The position numbers were made by a program, and so were the translations under genes. This document shows positions 16,408 to 25,707 of a DNA stretch of 32,874 nt, piece by piece. The stretch spans positions 1 to 32,874 of the IMG/VR virus record IMGVR_UViG_3300048879_000009. One strand, given 5' to 3'. The first letter of the stretch is position 1; every line of letters begins with the position of its first letter. A model generated the notes under the pieces. The model was not told the DNA's origin, searched no databases, and saw only the letters and a list, made by a program, of their open reading frames with translations. Source of the stretch: a virus.

Positions 16408-19400
16408 TTATCTGGCTGTTGTATATTTTGTGGGGTACTCGGCAAATGCCATATAGATATAAGTAACGTTATTACCGTTTAAGCCTACATCACTCCATCT
16501 TATTTTAAAACCGTTTGAGTTAAAATCACAGTAATCAGTTGATGAAATTTCTGCATTAGAAATATTTGCAATCAATCGGTGTTTTAAAGCATTATAAGAA
16601 GAACGCTCACTATCTAAAATGTACCAACTTTCACCAGCAGTTGATGACGCTTTAATTAGAACATAAGCAGGTCTGAAACCCGTATAAACAAACGTACCGT
16701 CTGAACTAGCGTTACCGATATAGCTACCCATCTTAGAATACCCTTCTTTCGATGCAAAACAATAAGCTATATGTGTGTCACCACTACCGTTAAGACCACT
16801 CCAGTGTTTGAGATTGAATACTGTACTTGTAGGTGCTATGTTATTCCAATAACCATCTGATGACCTTGCAACAGTCTGGTCTAACTTCATTTCATAATTC
16901 TGTGGACTTGTGGCATCCATACCTACGTGATAAGTACTCCAACTTTCACCAGCAGCACTAGATTCTTTAATGATAACTACTTCAGCAGGTACACCTAGAT
17001 GATGTGGAATTTTATGATTAGCTGTGGCGTTTCCAACGTACTTTACTATTGAAAATCCTGCATCGGCATTATAACTAGCTGTATAAGATTGAAGTGTACC
17101 AGAACCACTCGTTGTGCCACTAGCAGAAGTACCAGCTTTCCAGTTCCAAGCAACAAAAGTATGACCGCTTTGGTTTACATAACTACTACTACCAATTTGA
17201 AAGCCATTACTCTCAAATGCTTGATGATTATTTGCATTAGTTTCTTCTTCCCCTGTAGAATTAGAGCGTAAACGCACAGAAGCACCCCTAACAGAATCAT
17301 ATAATTCGTTTGATATATCAGCACTTCTCTTTTTCAACCAAACAAAATCAGGTTGAAACCCAACAGAAATACTCCTATCATCTGACCCATCACCAGCATA
17401 AGCAACAACATTAAAGTTCTCTTGTGGCTTAACCGCAGGTTCTGGAAGATTGTTTGTGCATAATGCTAAGAATCCAGTAGGTGGTTCGTAAAAGAAGTCA
17501 CCGTATGTTCCATCAGTATAGTTACCTGAGCCTGTCTTGTTACCAGCGAATGATGAATCTTGTCCGAAGTTCAGAACCCAGTCGTTAGCAGTACCAGAAG
17601 CACCCACACAAGGCACATAAGTATCCGCAACTATTGAACTATATGTATAGATTAATGAGTTGTTCTTGTACCACTTAATAACATTAGTATCCATATCAGC
17701 AGCAACAGCAATAATATCACCTGCTGAGAAACTAGCCGTGCCACTTGAAATCAGAGTATGGCTTGTAGCGTTCCAAGCACAGTTGTAAACATTACCGTTA
17801 TCACATCTTATGGAGTAGGTAAAAGCACCGTTAGGGTCGCCCCTAGTTGCTCTAACACCTACATAACTAGGTTGTGGACTTCCAACACGAGATTCCCAAT
17901 ACCACTTGCCAGAGTCAAAACCTAACGTACAGTCTCGAATACCGCCTGATGCTGGTGCGTCATACTCTAAGTTACCATTAGAAAGTGTAGGAAATGCGTT
18001 AGTACCTAGCCACTTAACTCTACCTAAAGGACTAATAGTACAGAAGTTATTAGTAGGCGAGTCTAGCATCTCATCACTAGCATCTATATTGTTAACTGTC
18101 CAATCATTACCTTTACCAGATTTATCAGCCCATAAAAGTGCCTCTCTAGTATCAGCGAAAGCCATATAGATGTATGTGTCACCACTAGCATTAATACCTA
18201 CATTCGTAGTCGTAGGTTGAAAACCAGTAGAAGATGTTGAAACACCCCTTCCGCCATTCTCTTCACTAGAAGCATTAGCATATATATAAATGTCCATATC
18301 CCCAGTAGGGTCTCTATCAGAGTCCAACATATGCCAACCACTTGCAGTAGTAGCGTTTTTTATCATTACGAATCTGGGCTTGAAGCCACACGTTACTGTA
18401 GGTCCAGTTGTAGAACCATTTCCACTGTAGCTTCCAATAGATGAATATCCTGTTACCGAATGGAAACAATAAGCCATCATAGAACCACTATTATGATTTG
18501 CTGATGAGCCTAGACTAAAAGTAGATGCTGTCGGTGCTGTATCATTCCACCAAGTAACGTGGTCATCAGCAGCATCAGTAAGATTCAAAGCAATAGCATC
18601 TGTTTCAGCATCGCTTGCTATACCACTATGGTAAACTTTCCAAGGATAACCGCTTGCATCTTTTCTTTTAACAATCACCATCTCTGGTGCTGAAGATAAT
18701 CCGTGACCTACAGTAGCATTAGCAGAAGTTCCAGTGAAAGTCACGATACTCTGACCTTTAGCGGTATTCGCTTTACAAGTAGAAGCAATAGTTCCTTGTG
18801 TGAAATCACCTGTTCCTAAAAGAGTGCCGCCCATATTCCAACACCAAGCTACATAATTACCACCACTACCATTAATTCCATTATCACCACCAGCTGAGAA
18901 CCCGTCTGAATCAAACGAAGATAAAGCACCTGTGTATGCCCCATTCTCTATTCCGTCAGTATTTGTAAATAATACTTTTAACGTACCCCTTACTGAATCG
19001 TAAAAGTGATGACCCTCACCAGCGTTTCTCTTTTTTGTCCATACAATATCAGGTTGAAAACCAACCCCTGTAATATTTTGAGTAGTGCCAGTACCAGAAT
19101 AAGTAACAATACCAAAACCAGCAGCAGTAGTATCGTGTTTGAACGGTAGGTAGAAACCATTATTACCATAGGTTAATCCACTTACTTCTTTAGGCTTCCA
19201 GTGTTTGTAGTCTGCATCAAATTCACCAAAGTCATACTGGTTTTTTGCAGCACCATCTACGAAGTGTACCTCTGCTAAATAAGCGTCTAGGTAGTCTGCA
19301 CTATACTTACCAAATCTGTGTTCAGCCGATGTTGTGTTTACCCAAAATTCGTGGTTGAGTGGTGGATATGTTTCTGTACTGAAGTCTGTTATCTTTTCTC

Positions 19401-19800
19401 CATTAACATACAAATTCATTCTATCGGATGGAGTTACTTTTGTCGTATCTAAAGCACAAACGAAGTGCATCCAAGCACCTGTATCACGATATTTAGCAGT
19501 AGTAGTTAATCTATAATCTGAAGTCTTATCAACATAAAAGTCAAATCTCTCTGATGAGTCAAATCTTATATAGGTTGGTCCGACACTTTCAGTAAATATA
19601 ATCTGCCTTACCCCTTTGATATTACATCGTTTAACCCAAAAACTAAGTGTCCAAGTTCTAGCATCACCAGCAACGCTAGGGGTTCTACTTAGATAAGGAC
19701 TATCATCGTCATTAAACCTTAACGAGTTGTCAATAGAGAAGCTAGTAGCAGCACCTTGTCCAGCTGCACCTTGCCTAGATTTATCAGAATAAAATGCCAT
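16408..19800 (-). CDS. Large adhesin: LamG domain, six fibre repeats and a SPRY domain
   Basis: Parts in order: a LamG/concanavalin-like domain (about 20-200; SLRFNDDDSPYLSRTPS, WTLSFWVKR, YLAEVHFVDG); three linked repeats (229-322, 351-446, 456-549); a SPRY-like domain (about 605-750; GKWYWESRV, YVGVRATRG, KWYKNNSLIYTY); and three more repeats (797-886, 917-1014, 1026-1121). Repeats carry GFQPDxVWxKKR-type cores (DUF7483-like) and end in AWCWN, AYCF or YIYMAFA. The order A-B-C is the same on both sides of SPRY. LamG and SPRY domains usually bind glycans or proteins, so this is a probable receptor-binding fibre. AGGAG precedes the ATG at 19800. Confidence 0.85.
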   Translation of the reverse strand: MAFYSDKSRQGAAGQGAATSFSIDNSLRFNDDDSPYLSRTPSVAGDARTWTLSFWVKRCNIKGVRQIIFTESVGPTYIRFDSSERFDFYVDKTSDYRLTTTAKYRDTGAWMHFVCALDTTKVTPSDRMNLYVNGEKITDFSTETYPPLNHEFWVNTTSAEHRFGKYSADYLDAYLAEVHFVDGAAKNQYDFGEFDADYKHWKPKEVSGLTYGNNGFYLPFKHDTTAAGFGIVTYSGTGTTQNITGVGFQPDIVWTKKRNAGEGHHFYDSVRGTLKVLFTNTDGIENGAYTGALSSFDSDGFSAGGDNGINGSGGNYVAWCWNMGGTLLGTGDFTQGTIASTCKANTAKGQSIVTFTGTSANATVGHGLSSAPEMVIVKRKDASGYPWKVYHSGIASDAETDAIALNLTDAADDHVTWWNDTAPTASTFSLGSSANHNSGSMMAYCFHSVTGYSSIGSYSGNGSTTGPTVTCGFKPRFVMIKNATTASGWHMLDSDRDPTGDMDIYIYANASSEENGGRGVSTSSTGFQPTTTNVGINASGDTYIYMAFADTREALLWADKSGKGNDWTVNNIDASDEMLDSPTNNFCTISPLGRVKWLGTNAFPTLSNGNLEYDAPASGGIRDCTLGFDSGKWYWESRVGSPQPSYVGVRATRGDPNGAFTYSIRCDNGNVYNCAWNATSHTLISSGTASFSAGDIIAVAADMDTNVIKWYKNNSLIYTYSSIVADTYVPCVGASGTANDWVLNFGQDSSFAGNKTGSGNYTDGTYGDFFYEPPTGFLALCTNNLPEPAVKPQENFNVVAYAGDGSDDRSISVGFQPDFVWLKKRSADISNELYDSVRGASVRLRSNSTGEEETNANNHQAFESNGFQIGSSSYVNQSGHTFVAWNWKAGTSASGTTSGSGTLQSYTASYNADAGFSIVKYVGNATANHKIPHHLGVPAEVVIIKESSAAGESWSTYHVGMDATSPQNYEMKLDQTVARSSDGYWNNIAPTSTVFNLKHWSGLNGSGDTHIAYCFASKEGYSKMGSYIGNASSDGTFVYTGFRPAYVLIKASSTAGESWYILDSERSSYNALKHRLIANISNAEISSTDYCDFNSNGFKIRWSDVGLNGNNVTYIYMAFAEYPTKYTTAR

Positions 19801-19812
19801 TAATTATGTCTC

Positions 19813-20340
19813 CTAAGGGGCGGCCACAAATCCGTTACCTGCTTCCATACCGTACCAAGTTGTACCGTCACAGAGGAAAGAGTAAATTGAAATAGTTGTA
19901 GCACTAGGCACCGTACCTGATGCCCATAAGATTGCAGGTGTACTAGTCCAACTAGCTGGTGCAGTCTTAACAATTATAGTAAATGCTTTACCAGCTACTT
20001 CAGCAGGCATAGTAATAGCCACTGCTGATGCTGAAGTTAAATCAAATATAGTACCGTTAGCTAGGTTAACTGTGTATGTTGTTGCTGAAGATGTAGCTTC
20101 TGTTTCTGTGATTCCTTTGAATGTCTGGGTAGCTGTATAAGTACTAGTTTCATCTGTCTTAACAATAGCAGAATCTGCTGCCTCATACGCTGAGTGAGTA
20201 TGATTACCTACTGCAACATCAGTAGAACTTGTGCCTGTGTTTAAGTAAGTGGACGCTATTTTGTCAGTACTAATATACTCACCTAATGAGGTTACGTCAG
20301 AACCTGTATATATTGCCTTAACTGGTATTCTATCTGCCAT
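19813..20340 (-). CDS. Short tail-fibre protein, 175 aa
   Basis: The N-terminus (MADRIPVKAIYTGSDVTSLG, then EYISTDKIASTYL) and the middle VGNHTHSAYEAAD are typical of phage short fibres: an attachment part, a His-containing strand as in NHTH fibre motifs, and a small beta-rich tip (about 95-175, LANGTIFDLTSASAVAITMP). TAGGAG precedes the ATG, ten bases after the upstream gene. It probably forms a trimer at the tail. Partner and receptor are unknown. Confidence 0.7.
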   Translation of the reverse strand: MADRIPVKAIYTGSDVTSLGEYISTDKIASTYLNTGTSSTDVAVGNHTHSAYEAADSAIVKTDETSTYTATQTFKGITETEATSSATTYTVNLANGTIFDLTSASAVAITMPAEVAGKAFTIIVKTAPASWTSTPAILWASGTVPSATTISIYSFLCDGTTWYGMEAGNGFVAAP

Positions 20341-20349
20341 TTCTTACTC

Positions 20350-20937
20350 CTAAGTTACTGGTATTGTGTCTGATGTACCATCCGCTTTAAAGAAGGGGAA
20401 TGTACTATTAGTTATTGCTATTGTGTCTGATGTACCATCTGCTTTAAAGAATGGGAATATTGTAGCTATTGTACTCCAAGAAGCATCACTTGCATCTGTA
20501 GTTAGGTACTTACCTGCATTACCTGTCTGAGAAGGTAAACCAGCAGGTACTGATTCCCACTTATTGTCACCTCTTAAAAATGTAGATGAGCTAGCTGTTC
20601 CTGTTGCAGATAGTTGGTCTACGCCTACAGTATCGTCACTAGGCGTACCTATATCTACATTCTGACCTTGATACATTATCCAAGAGGCAGCTCCTGTTGC
20701 AGGAGCAGTCTTAAATATAATATTACTACTTGACACTTTAAATCCTTTAGTACCTGAATCGTCTGGTTCTTGCATTACGCCACCGATACTAACCAGTAAT
20801 AGCCCAGACTTAGCAGGACTAACAGCTGAACCACCTACTTTTAACGCAAATGTTTTTAGAGCCCCGTCAAAGGTTGCCAAGGGATCTATTTTTTGGTAGT
20901 TACCTACATGAGCAGGACTATTTCCTATGTATGCCAT
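20350..20937 (-). CDS. Tail-fibre/structural protein of marine phage type, 195 aa
   Basis: MAYIGNSPAHVGNYQKIDPL and the following segment FALKVGGSAVSPAKSGLLLV, SIGGVMQEPDD and YQGQNVDIGTPSDDTVG match a domain found very often at the start of marine phage fibres. It is followed by a fibre-like stretch (STFLRGDNKWESVPAG). The C-terminus holds a 19-residue unit present twice, with FPFFKADGTSDTI in both. The ATG overlaps the halogenase stop (TAATG). The protein may be a truncated fibre or an adaptor for the following fibre genes. Confidence 0.75.
   Translation of the reverse strand: MAYIGNSPAHVGNYQKIDPLATFDGALKTFALKVGGSAVSPAKSGLLLVSIGGVMQEPDDSGTKGFKVSSSNIIFKTAPATGAASWIMYQGQNVDIGTPSDDTVGVDQLSATGTASSSTFLRGDNKWESVPAGLPSQTGNAGKYLTTDASDASWSTIATIFPFFKADGTSDTIAITNSTFPFFKADGTSDTIPVT
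20363..20459 (-). repeat. 57-base tandem repeat at the 3' end of the 195-aa fibre gene
   Basis: Two nearly identical 40-base blocks (20363-20402 and 20420-20459) are spaced 57 bases apart, keeping the frame. Both encode FPFFKADGTSDTI. They are separated by AITNST. Confidence 0.85.
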
Positions 20938-22532
20938 TAGATAATCTCCTTATAAATATGTTTCTTTAGAAAAGCATAGTGTGATAATGTGTGTTTTATA
21001 GCTTTTTGGTTTGATTTTAACTCTACATCAAGTTCAGCATCTATACCATTTAAGTATTTCTTTAGCTCAGGTAAATCTTTACTATAGCGTAATTCTACAT
21101 CATATTTTGACATTGGGTTATACCCAAACCCATCCATGATATAAGGTAAGCCATCTAATTGTCCAATAGAAGACCAATTATATTCAATCCCTGATACTGT
21201 CCTTGGTATGTAGTTAGTCAGTGTAAGCCACTCGTTAGATTCGTTATCTGTATAGTCTAAGTCTTCTGTTACATATTTCCAATAAGGTGTGTCATCTCTT
21301 TCAGCTAAAGCAAAATGAGCTGCGATAAACCCTGAAAACTTGTTCATGGTGTCTCTGATAGCAATATTAAATATACTCTTATCATAACCATTTACTCTAC
21401 CATTTCGTCTTTGTAGTGTTTTCACCAATTCAAATATTGTCAAGTGAGTCAACATTAATCCTGTACTCTCTAAAGGCTCAATGAATCCATTAGATAAACC
21501 GATAGCAACTACATTTTTAACCCAATTCCTTTCATGCAAACCAGGCTTTATGTCAACATGGAACGCTTTGATTGAATCTATTTCTTCTTGTGAATGTTTT
21601 ACATCTCTGTCGTTTACTAGATAATCTTTAAATTCTTTTTCAGCGTCTTCGGGGGTCATAAACTGTGAACTATACACATAACCTGTTCCAATCCTATCCC
21701 ATAGAGGGATATTCCAAACCCACCCTGAACTTAACGTGGTGGCGTTGGTAGAGTGTTCCATTTCAATTTCTTTATCAACATAAGGTATTCTAATAGCAAC
21801 AGCCTTGTCGTTTATAAGCTTGTCTTTAAATGAAACAAACGGCTCTCCTAGAGTTTCTGTAAGTAGTAATGATTTAAAACCAGTACAGTCAATGAAAATG
21901 TCTGACACAAGGGTTTTACCACCCTTGGTTTTGATATTAGATACATTTCCTGAGTCATCCTGACTGACACTAATTACATCATCAACAATGTGTGTCATAC
22001 CTCTAGGAAGGCAGTAGTTCTTTTTTAGATAGTCTCCAAAAAGAGAAGCATCCATGTGATAGGCTGTATCTAAGTCAAAGTTCCAACCCCTAAATGAATC
22101 AGAGTCTTTAGTTAGTTTATTGTTGCGTAATAATTCAGAAGAGCCTAGAGCGAAATCTATATATTCGTACTTACTTTCATTAGAATTTAGCGCTTTTTTA
22201 ATAAACCAATCTAATGAACTATACTTATTAAGCCAAGTAGCGTTCCCGAAAGGGTATTTAACTCTACTACCATCACCTCTAAAGTTAGTAAAATCTATAG
22301 ATGTTTTATATGTAGCATTACAGTATTCCATCCAATCTTCATCTTTAAGACCTAAGTCTATAAGATAATCATTTATAGAACCTATTGTGGACTCTCCTAC
22401 ACCTATAGTTGGAATATCACTAGACTCAATTAAAGTTAAATCCATACTTGGGAAGTTCTTTAATAGACTAGCAGCAGTCATCCAACCTGATGAGCCACCG
22501 CCAACGATAATTATTTTACCTATCTTAGCCAT
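20937..22532 (-). CDS. Flavin-dependent (tryptophan-type) halogenase
   Basis: At 531 residues the gene is full length (PrnA and RebH are about 530-538). It shows the FAD-binding GGGSSG near 11-16, GVGES (44-48), the NATYKTSIDF segment whose Lys76 aligns with the catalytic Lys79 of PrnA/RebH, DCTGF (215-219), WVWNIP (271-276; the WxWxIP halogenase signature), GTGYVYSS (282-289), and EPLESTG (352-358), where Glu355 matches Glu346 and STG helps bind halide. All key residues are present, so the enzyme is probably active. It needs reduced flavin from a reductase, which is not seen here. Halogenases of this family occur in marine phages; VirX1 of cyanophage Syn10 has been shown to iodinate diverse substrates. 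The gene overlaps its neighbour by eight bases upstream and one downstream. The substrate is unknown. Confidence 0.93.
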   Translation of the reverse strand: MAKIGKIIIVGGGSSGWMTAASLLKNFPSMDLTLIESSDIPTIGVGESTIGSINDYLIDLGLKDEDWMEYCNATYKTSIDFTNFRGDGSRVKYPFGNATWLNKYSSLDWFIKKALNSNESKYEYIDFALGSSELLRNNKLTKDSDSFRGWNFDLDTAYHMDASLFGDYLKKNYCLPRGMTHIVDDVISVSQDDSGNVSNIKTKGGKTLVSDIFIDCTGFKSLLLTETLGEPFVSFKDKLINDKAVAIRIPYVDKEIEMEHSTNATTLSSGWVWNIPLWDRIGTGYVYSSQFMTPEDAEKEFKDYLVNDRDVKHSQEEIDSIKAFHVDIKPGLHERNWVKNVVAIGLSNGFIEPLESTGLMLTHLTIFELVKTLQRRNGRVNGYDKSIFNIAIRDTMNKFSGFIAAHFALAERDDTPYWKYVTEDLDYTDNESNEWLTLTNYIPRTVSGIEYNWSSIGQLDGLPYIMDGFGYNPMSKYDVELRYSKDLPELKKYLNGIDAELDVELKSNQKAIKHTLSHYAFLKKHIYKEII

Positions 22533-22848
22533 TAAAAGTTATCCAAGTTAAATTATCCTCATCCCAAGAGTGGTCTATACCCTCTGTTGGGCGAGTTACT
22601 GGGGAGTCCCATTGACAAGTATCTTCGTTAAGAGTCCACGAGCTGAACGGTTGAGGTGCAATGAAAGCATCTCTAGCTCTATCGTAGGTAAACCCTATAC
22701 CTGCGTAATTCTTACGGAAGTTACTATTATACGAGGTTTGAACCCATCTAAAAGCATCTCCAAAATTACCTGAGTTAACTTCCATTTGTGATATTCTTAT
22801 AACTTTAGTTACGATGTTATCATTATCTATTTTTGCAAAATGTGACAT
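22525..22848 (-). CDS. Conserved small phage protein upstream of the halogenase, 107 aa
   Basis: MSHFAKIDNDNIVTKVIRIS, then WVQTSYNSNFRKNYAGIGFTY, FIAPQPFSSWTLNEDTCQWD and HSWDEDNLTW form a pattern found widely in T4-like cyanophages and other marine phages, near fibre genes and of unknown function. The small domain is rich in aromatic residues, with five Trp, and looks beta-rich. AAGGAT precedes its ATG. Its 3' end overlaps the halogenase start by eight bases, so the two are made together. A virion role is likely; partnership with the halogenase is inference. Confidence 0.75.
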   Translation of the reverse strand: MSHFAKIDNDNIVTKVIRISQMEVNSGNFGDAFRWVQTSYNSNFRKNYAGIGFTYDRARDAFIAPQPFSSWTLNEDTCQWDSPVTRPTEGIDHSWDEDNLTWITFNG

Positions 22849-22860
22849 AACTTATATCCT

Positions 22861-25020
22861 TTAATATCTAATAATAACAACGCCTGAACCACCAGTACCA
22901 GCATAAGTAGCAGTTGCACCACCACCTCCACCACCAGTGTTTTGTGTACCATTATTAGGACTACCTTGAGTACCTGCGCCACCGCCGCCTGAACCACCTG
23001 CACCATTACCACTGCCACTGTAACCTGCACCACCGCCACCACCTGCGTAATAGCCACTAACACCTGTTGAAGTTGCTGTTGCCCAATCTGACCAAGTATT
23101 TTTACCTGCACCGCCAGCACCACCAGTGAATGTTCCAGGTGCGTTAGAACCGCTAGAACCTGCACCCCCGCCACCGCCGCCAGCAGCACCGTTGTTGTAC
23201 TGAGAAGAGTTACCACCGCTATTACCATATCCTGTGGCACCACCTGTATCACCTTGGTTTGATGCTGCTGCGCCTCTAGGACTACAGTAATTACAAGAAC
23301 CACCACCACCACCTGAGCCTCCAGTGTTTGCTTGGTAATAACTACCATAAGCACCACCACCACCACCACCATTAGATGTTGTGGAGTGGAATGAAGAATC
23401 ATCTCCATTACCACCTTTGTTATCAGTACTTACTGGTCCACCACCACCTACAGTCACTCCGTATGATGTTACAGATACAGCTTTACCTGAGTGATAACTA
23501 ACACCACCTGCACCACCACCACCACCATAATGACCACTACCACCACCACCACCACCAGCAACTACAAGGTAGGCTACTGATGTTAATGAAGCACTAGTAA
23601 CTTGAAAAGTTCCTGAACTTGTGAATGTGTGATATGTATATGAACCTGAAGTTGATACTGTGCCACCTGTTGCCGCGCTAGAAGCACTAATAACAATACT
23701 ATCAGTTGAACTGTAAGCAGAATCTGTGTAAGTTGCATCAGCCGAATTAGTTACCTTAGCTCTATTAGAGTAGGTTGCGACTGTGGTATAAGTTAAAGTA
23801 ACTGTGACGGAAGTACCTGACCAACCAGTAATTTCAACAGTGTTACCTTCCTTTGAACCTGAACCTGAGCCTACCGAACCATAAGTAAAGTTAGAGCTTT
23901 GAGCATCGAAGATAACCTTAGTAGCGTTAGCGTTAATGCTTGATATAGTATAAGTCACTGCTGTTGCATCATCAGTATCAGCAGGTGCATTTAAACTAGG
24001 TGCTGATAGTTGTTCGTAAATTATAATACTATCTGATGCACTATAAGCAGAATCACCGTAAGTACCATCAATCTTAACGGACTTAGCTTTAACTGCAGCA
24101 TAAGTACCTAACGCAGTAAACTGAAAAGTTATCGTAGGATTATTAGTACCAAAACCAGTACATATAATAGTATTACCGTCAGTAGTTACTGACGCACCTA
24201 CAACATCAACACTTATAGTACCAAAGCTGGTAGTACCTAAATCTAAGATAAGCTTATCATCGTTAGAATCAGTTGAAGTTATTATATATGAAAGGCTAGT
24301 ATTTATGGTAGTGTTAGCAGGACTATTTATAGTTGGTGCTGATAGGTTTGTAGTTAAGTTCTTAGTCACTAAAGCACTATCATCTAATCCAAGAGAATCA
24401 GTGGTAGCTTTAATAGTATAAGATGGTACACCTGATGTATGTGTTACTACAAATATACCTGAAGTATTGATTGAACCTACAGTACAGTTAGTTGGAGTGA
24501 TAACATAAGTAATATCATCTGACCAGTTAGAAATAGTATGTGATACATTACCACCATTATCTAACGATAGAGTTCCTGTGATACTAGGTGAATCTAAACT
24601 AACAGAACTAACACCTACAACTGCTTCACCACTTGCCTTAGAATAGTTAGTACATCTATAATCACCAGCAGCATATTCAATAAACTCTGCCTCATCACCA
24701 GCAGCAGTAGTAATACTTGCACCACTTGGTAGAATTAAATCAGTAGCGTGGTGAGTTAAAGTCAAAATAGCATCGAAGTGTAATTTGATTAAAGTACCTG
24801 CTCCGCCAGTTGCATTAATACTGGTAACAGTCACAGTACCAGTAACATCAAAATAGTTACCATCTGTTAGGACAGGTAGAGCAGTAGCAGAGGCTACATC
24901 AGCACCTTTAGACCATTGTATTTGTGCCCCATTAGCATCTAAGTCACCACCTAGTTGAGGTGTTGTGTCATCAATTACATCCCCTATTCTGGGTACTGGT
25001 GTTCTTCCTATGTAAGGCAT
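22861..25020 (-). CDS. Tail fibre with Ig-like repeats and Gly-rich tip domain
   Basis: The N-terminus MPYIGRTPVPRIGDVIDDTT, continuing TPQLGGDLDANG, is a common marine phage fibre attachment motif. Residues about 145-222 form an Ig-like or cadherin-like unit. Two related units of about 108 residues follow (227-335 and 338-446), each starting LSAP and ending DSAYSxxDSIxI. A short strand block (YTYHTFTSSGTFQ) then leads into a very Gly-rich region (about 488-712) of GGGGG and GAGG runs with interspersed Ser, Asn and Tyr, ending GTGGSGVVIIRY. Such Gly-rich tips resemble the polyglycine-helix domains of receptor-binding adhesins, for example gp38 of phage S16. AGGAG precedes the ATG. It is probably a host-range determinant. 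Confidence 0.85.
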   Translation of the reverse strand: MPYIGRTPVPRIGDVIDDTTPQLGGDLDANGAQIQWSKGADVASATALPVLTDGNYFDVTGTVTVTSINATGGAGTLIKLHFDAILTLTHHATDLILPSGASITTAAGDEAEFIEYAAGDYRCTNYSKASGEAVVGVSSVSLDSPSITGTLSLDNGGNVSHTISNWSDDITYVITPTNCTVGSINTSGIFVVTHTSGVPSYTIKATTDSLGLDDSALVTKNLTTNLSAPTINSPANTTINTSLSYIITSTDSNDDKLILDLGTTSFGTISVDVVGASVTTDGNTIICTGFGTNNPTITFQFTALGTYAAVKAKSVKIDGTYGDSAYSASDSIIIYEQLSAPSLNAPADTDDATAVTYTISSINANATKVIFDAQSSNFTYGSVGSGSGSKEGNTVEITGWSGTSVTVTLTYTTVATYSNRAKVTNSADATYTDSAYSSTDSIVISASSAATGGTVSTSGSYTYHTFTSSGTFQVTSASLTSVAYLVVAGGGGGGSGHYGGGGGAGGVSYHSGKAVSVTSYGVTVGGGGPVSTDNKGGNGDDSSFHSTTSNGGGGGGAYGSYYQANTGGSGGGGGSCNYCSPRGAAASNQGDTGGATGYGNSGGNSSQYNNGAAGGGGGGAGSSGSNAPGTFTGGAGGAGKNTWSDWATATSTGVSGYYAGGGGGAGYSGSGNGAGGSGGGGAGTQGSPNNGTQNTGGGGGGATATYAGTGGSGVVIIRY

Positions 25021-25032
25021 ATTATTCTCCTA

Positions 25033-25368
25033 CTAACTAATTTCCATAATTGAAAGTGCTACATCTAATGAAGTAGCTGTATTGCTTTTAACCTCAATGG
25101 CATCTTCATATTCTAGGTTAATTTTATTACCTGCCATAATCTCAACTGATGACCCTGCCGGAATAGGTATATCTTTAATAATGCGTACAGTATCCCCAGA
25201 ACGTGGGACGATCTTAGCACTAGCATTAACTGAGCCTGATGCAATATTAGCTATTGTTAACCCGATAACTACCGTAGTACGGGTTGTAGGGGTAGATGCT
25301 ACTTTATAGACCTCTAGATATGAAGTACTTATATCTTTTTTTGTCTTTAGTTTAAAATCATTTGCCAT
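25033..25368 (-). CDS. Small conserved tail-fibre-associated protein, 111 aa
   Basis: The protein is beta-rich, with MANDFKLKTKKDISTSYLEV at the start and IIKDIPIPAGSSVEIMAGNK in the middle. These match short structural proteins that accompany fibre genes in many marine phages. AGGAG precedes the ATG and only 12 bases separate it from the next gene. The exact role is unknown; a small fibre decoration or adaptor fits the fold and context. Confidence 0.7.
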   Translation of the reverse strand: MANDFKLKTKKDISTSYLEVYKVASTPTTRTTVVIGLTIANIASGSVNASAKIVPRSGDTVRIIKDIPIPAGSSVEIMAGNKINLEYEDAIEVKSNTATSLDVALSIMEIS

Positions 25369-25377
25369 TTATTTCTC

Positions 25378-25707
25378 CTATCCGAGGGCGATTGCCATTG
25401 CTACTGCTTCACCAGCAGGGTCGGCTTCAGTATCTTCTGCGAAATCATTTAGTAATTCAGCTGTCATTCGCAATTCAACAGTAACACCACTTAAATGTGC
25501 ACCAGCTGTAGCAGCACAAGTAAATACTTTTGTACCTGTATTAATAGCAGTAACCTTGACTACTTCAGTAGTTAGAGATACATAAGTCCAATCACCTGCA
25601 CCAAGTGTAGGGAAGTTAGCTACCGAAGCAACAGTAAAAGATGTAGCACCTGACGATATACCTGATGCCAGAGTAGTCGCAGCATTATTACTGAATTTCA
25701 CAGCCAT
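25378..25707 (-). CDS. Small structural protein, 109 aa
   Basis: A beta-rich sequence (MAVKFSNNAATTLASGISSG, SFTVASVANFPTLGAGDW, VVKVTAINTGTKVFTCA) with a short helical tail (LLNDFAEDTEADPAGEAVAM). The pattern NNAATTLASGIS-G-TSFTV occurs in phage tail proteins, often as a domain of longer fibres. A strong AGGAGG precedes the ATG. It lies between the 220- and 111-residue tail proteins with short gaps. Confidence 0.7.
   Translation of the reverse strand: MAVKFSNNAATTLASGISSGATSFTVASVANFPTLGAGDWTYVSLTTEVVKVTAINTGTKVFTCAATAGAHLSGVTVELRMTAELLNDFAEDTEADPAGEAVAMAIALG

Noticed and set aside
22827-23414. Minus-strand frame of 195 codons rich in Val, Leu and Gln
   Set aside because: It is another frame of the Gly-rich fibre gene; the Val/Gln runs are frame-shifted Gly codons.
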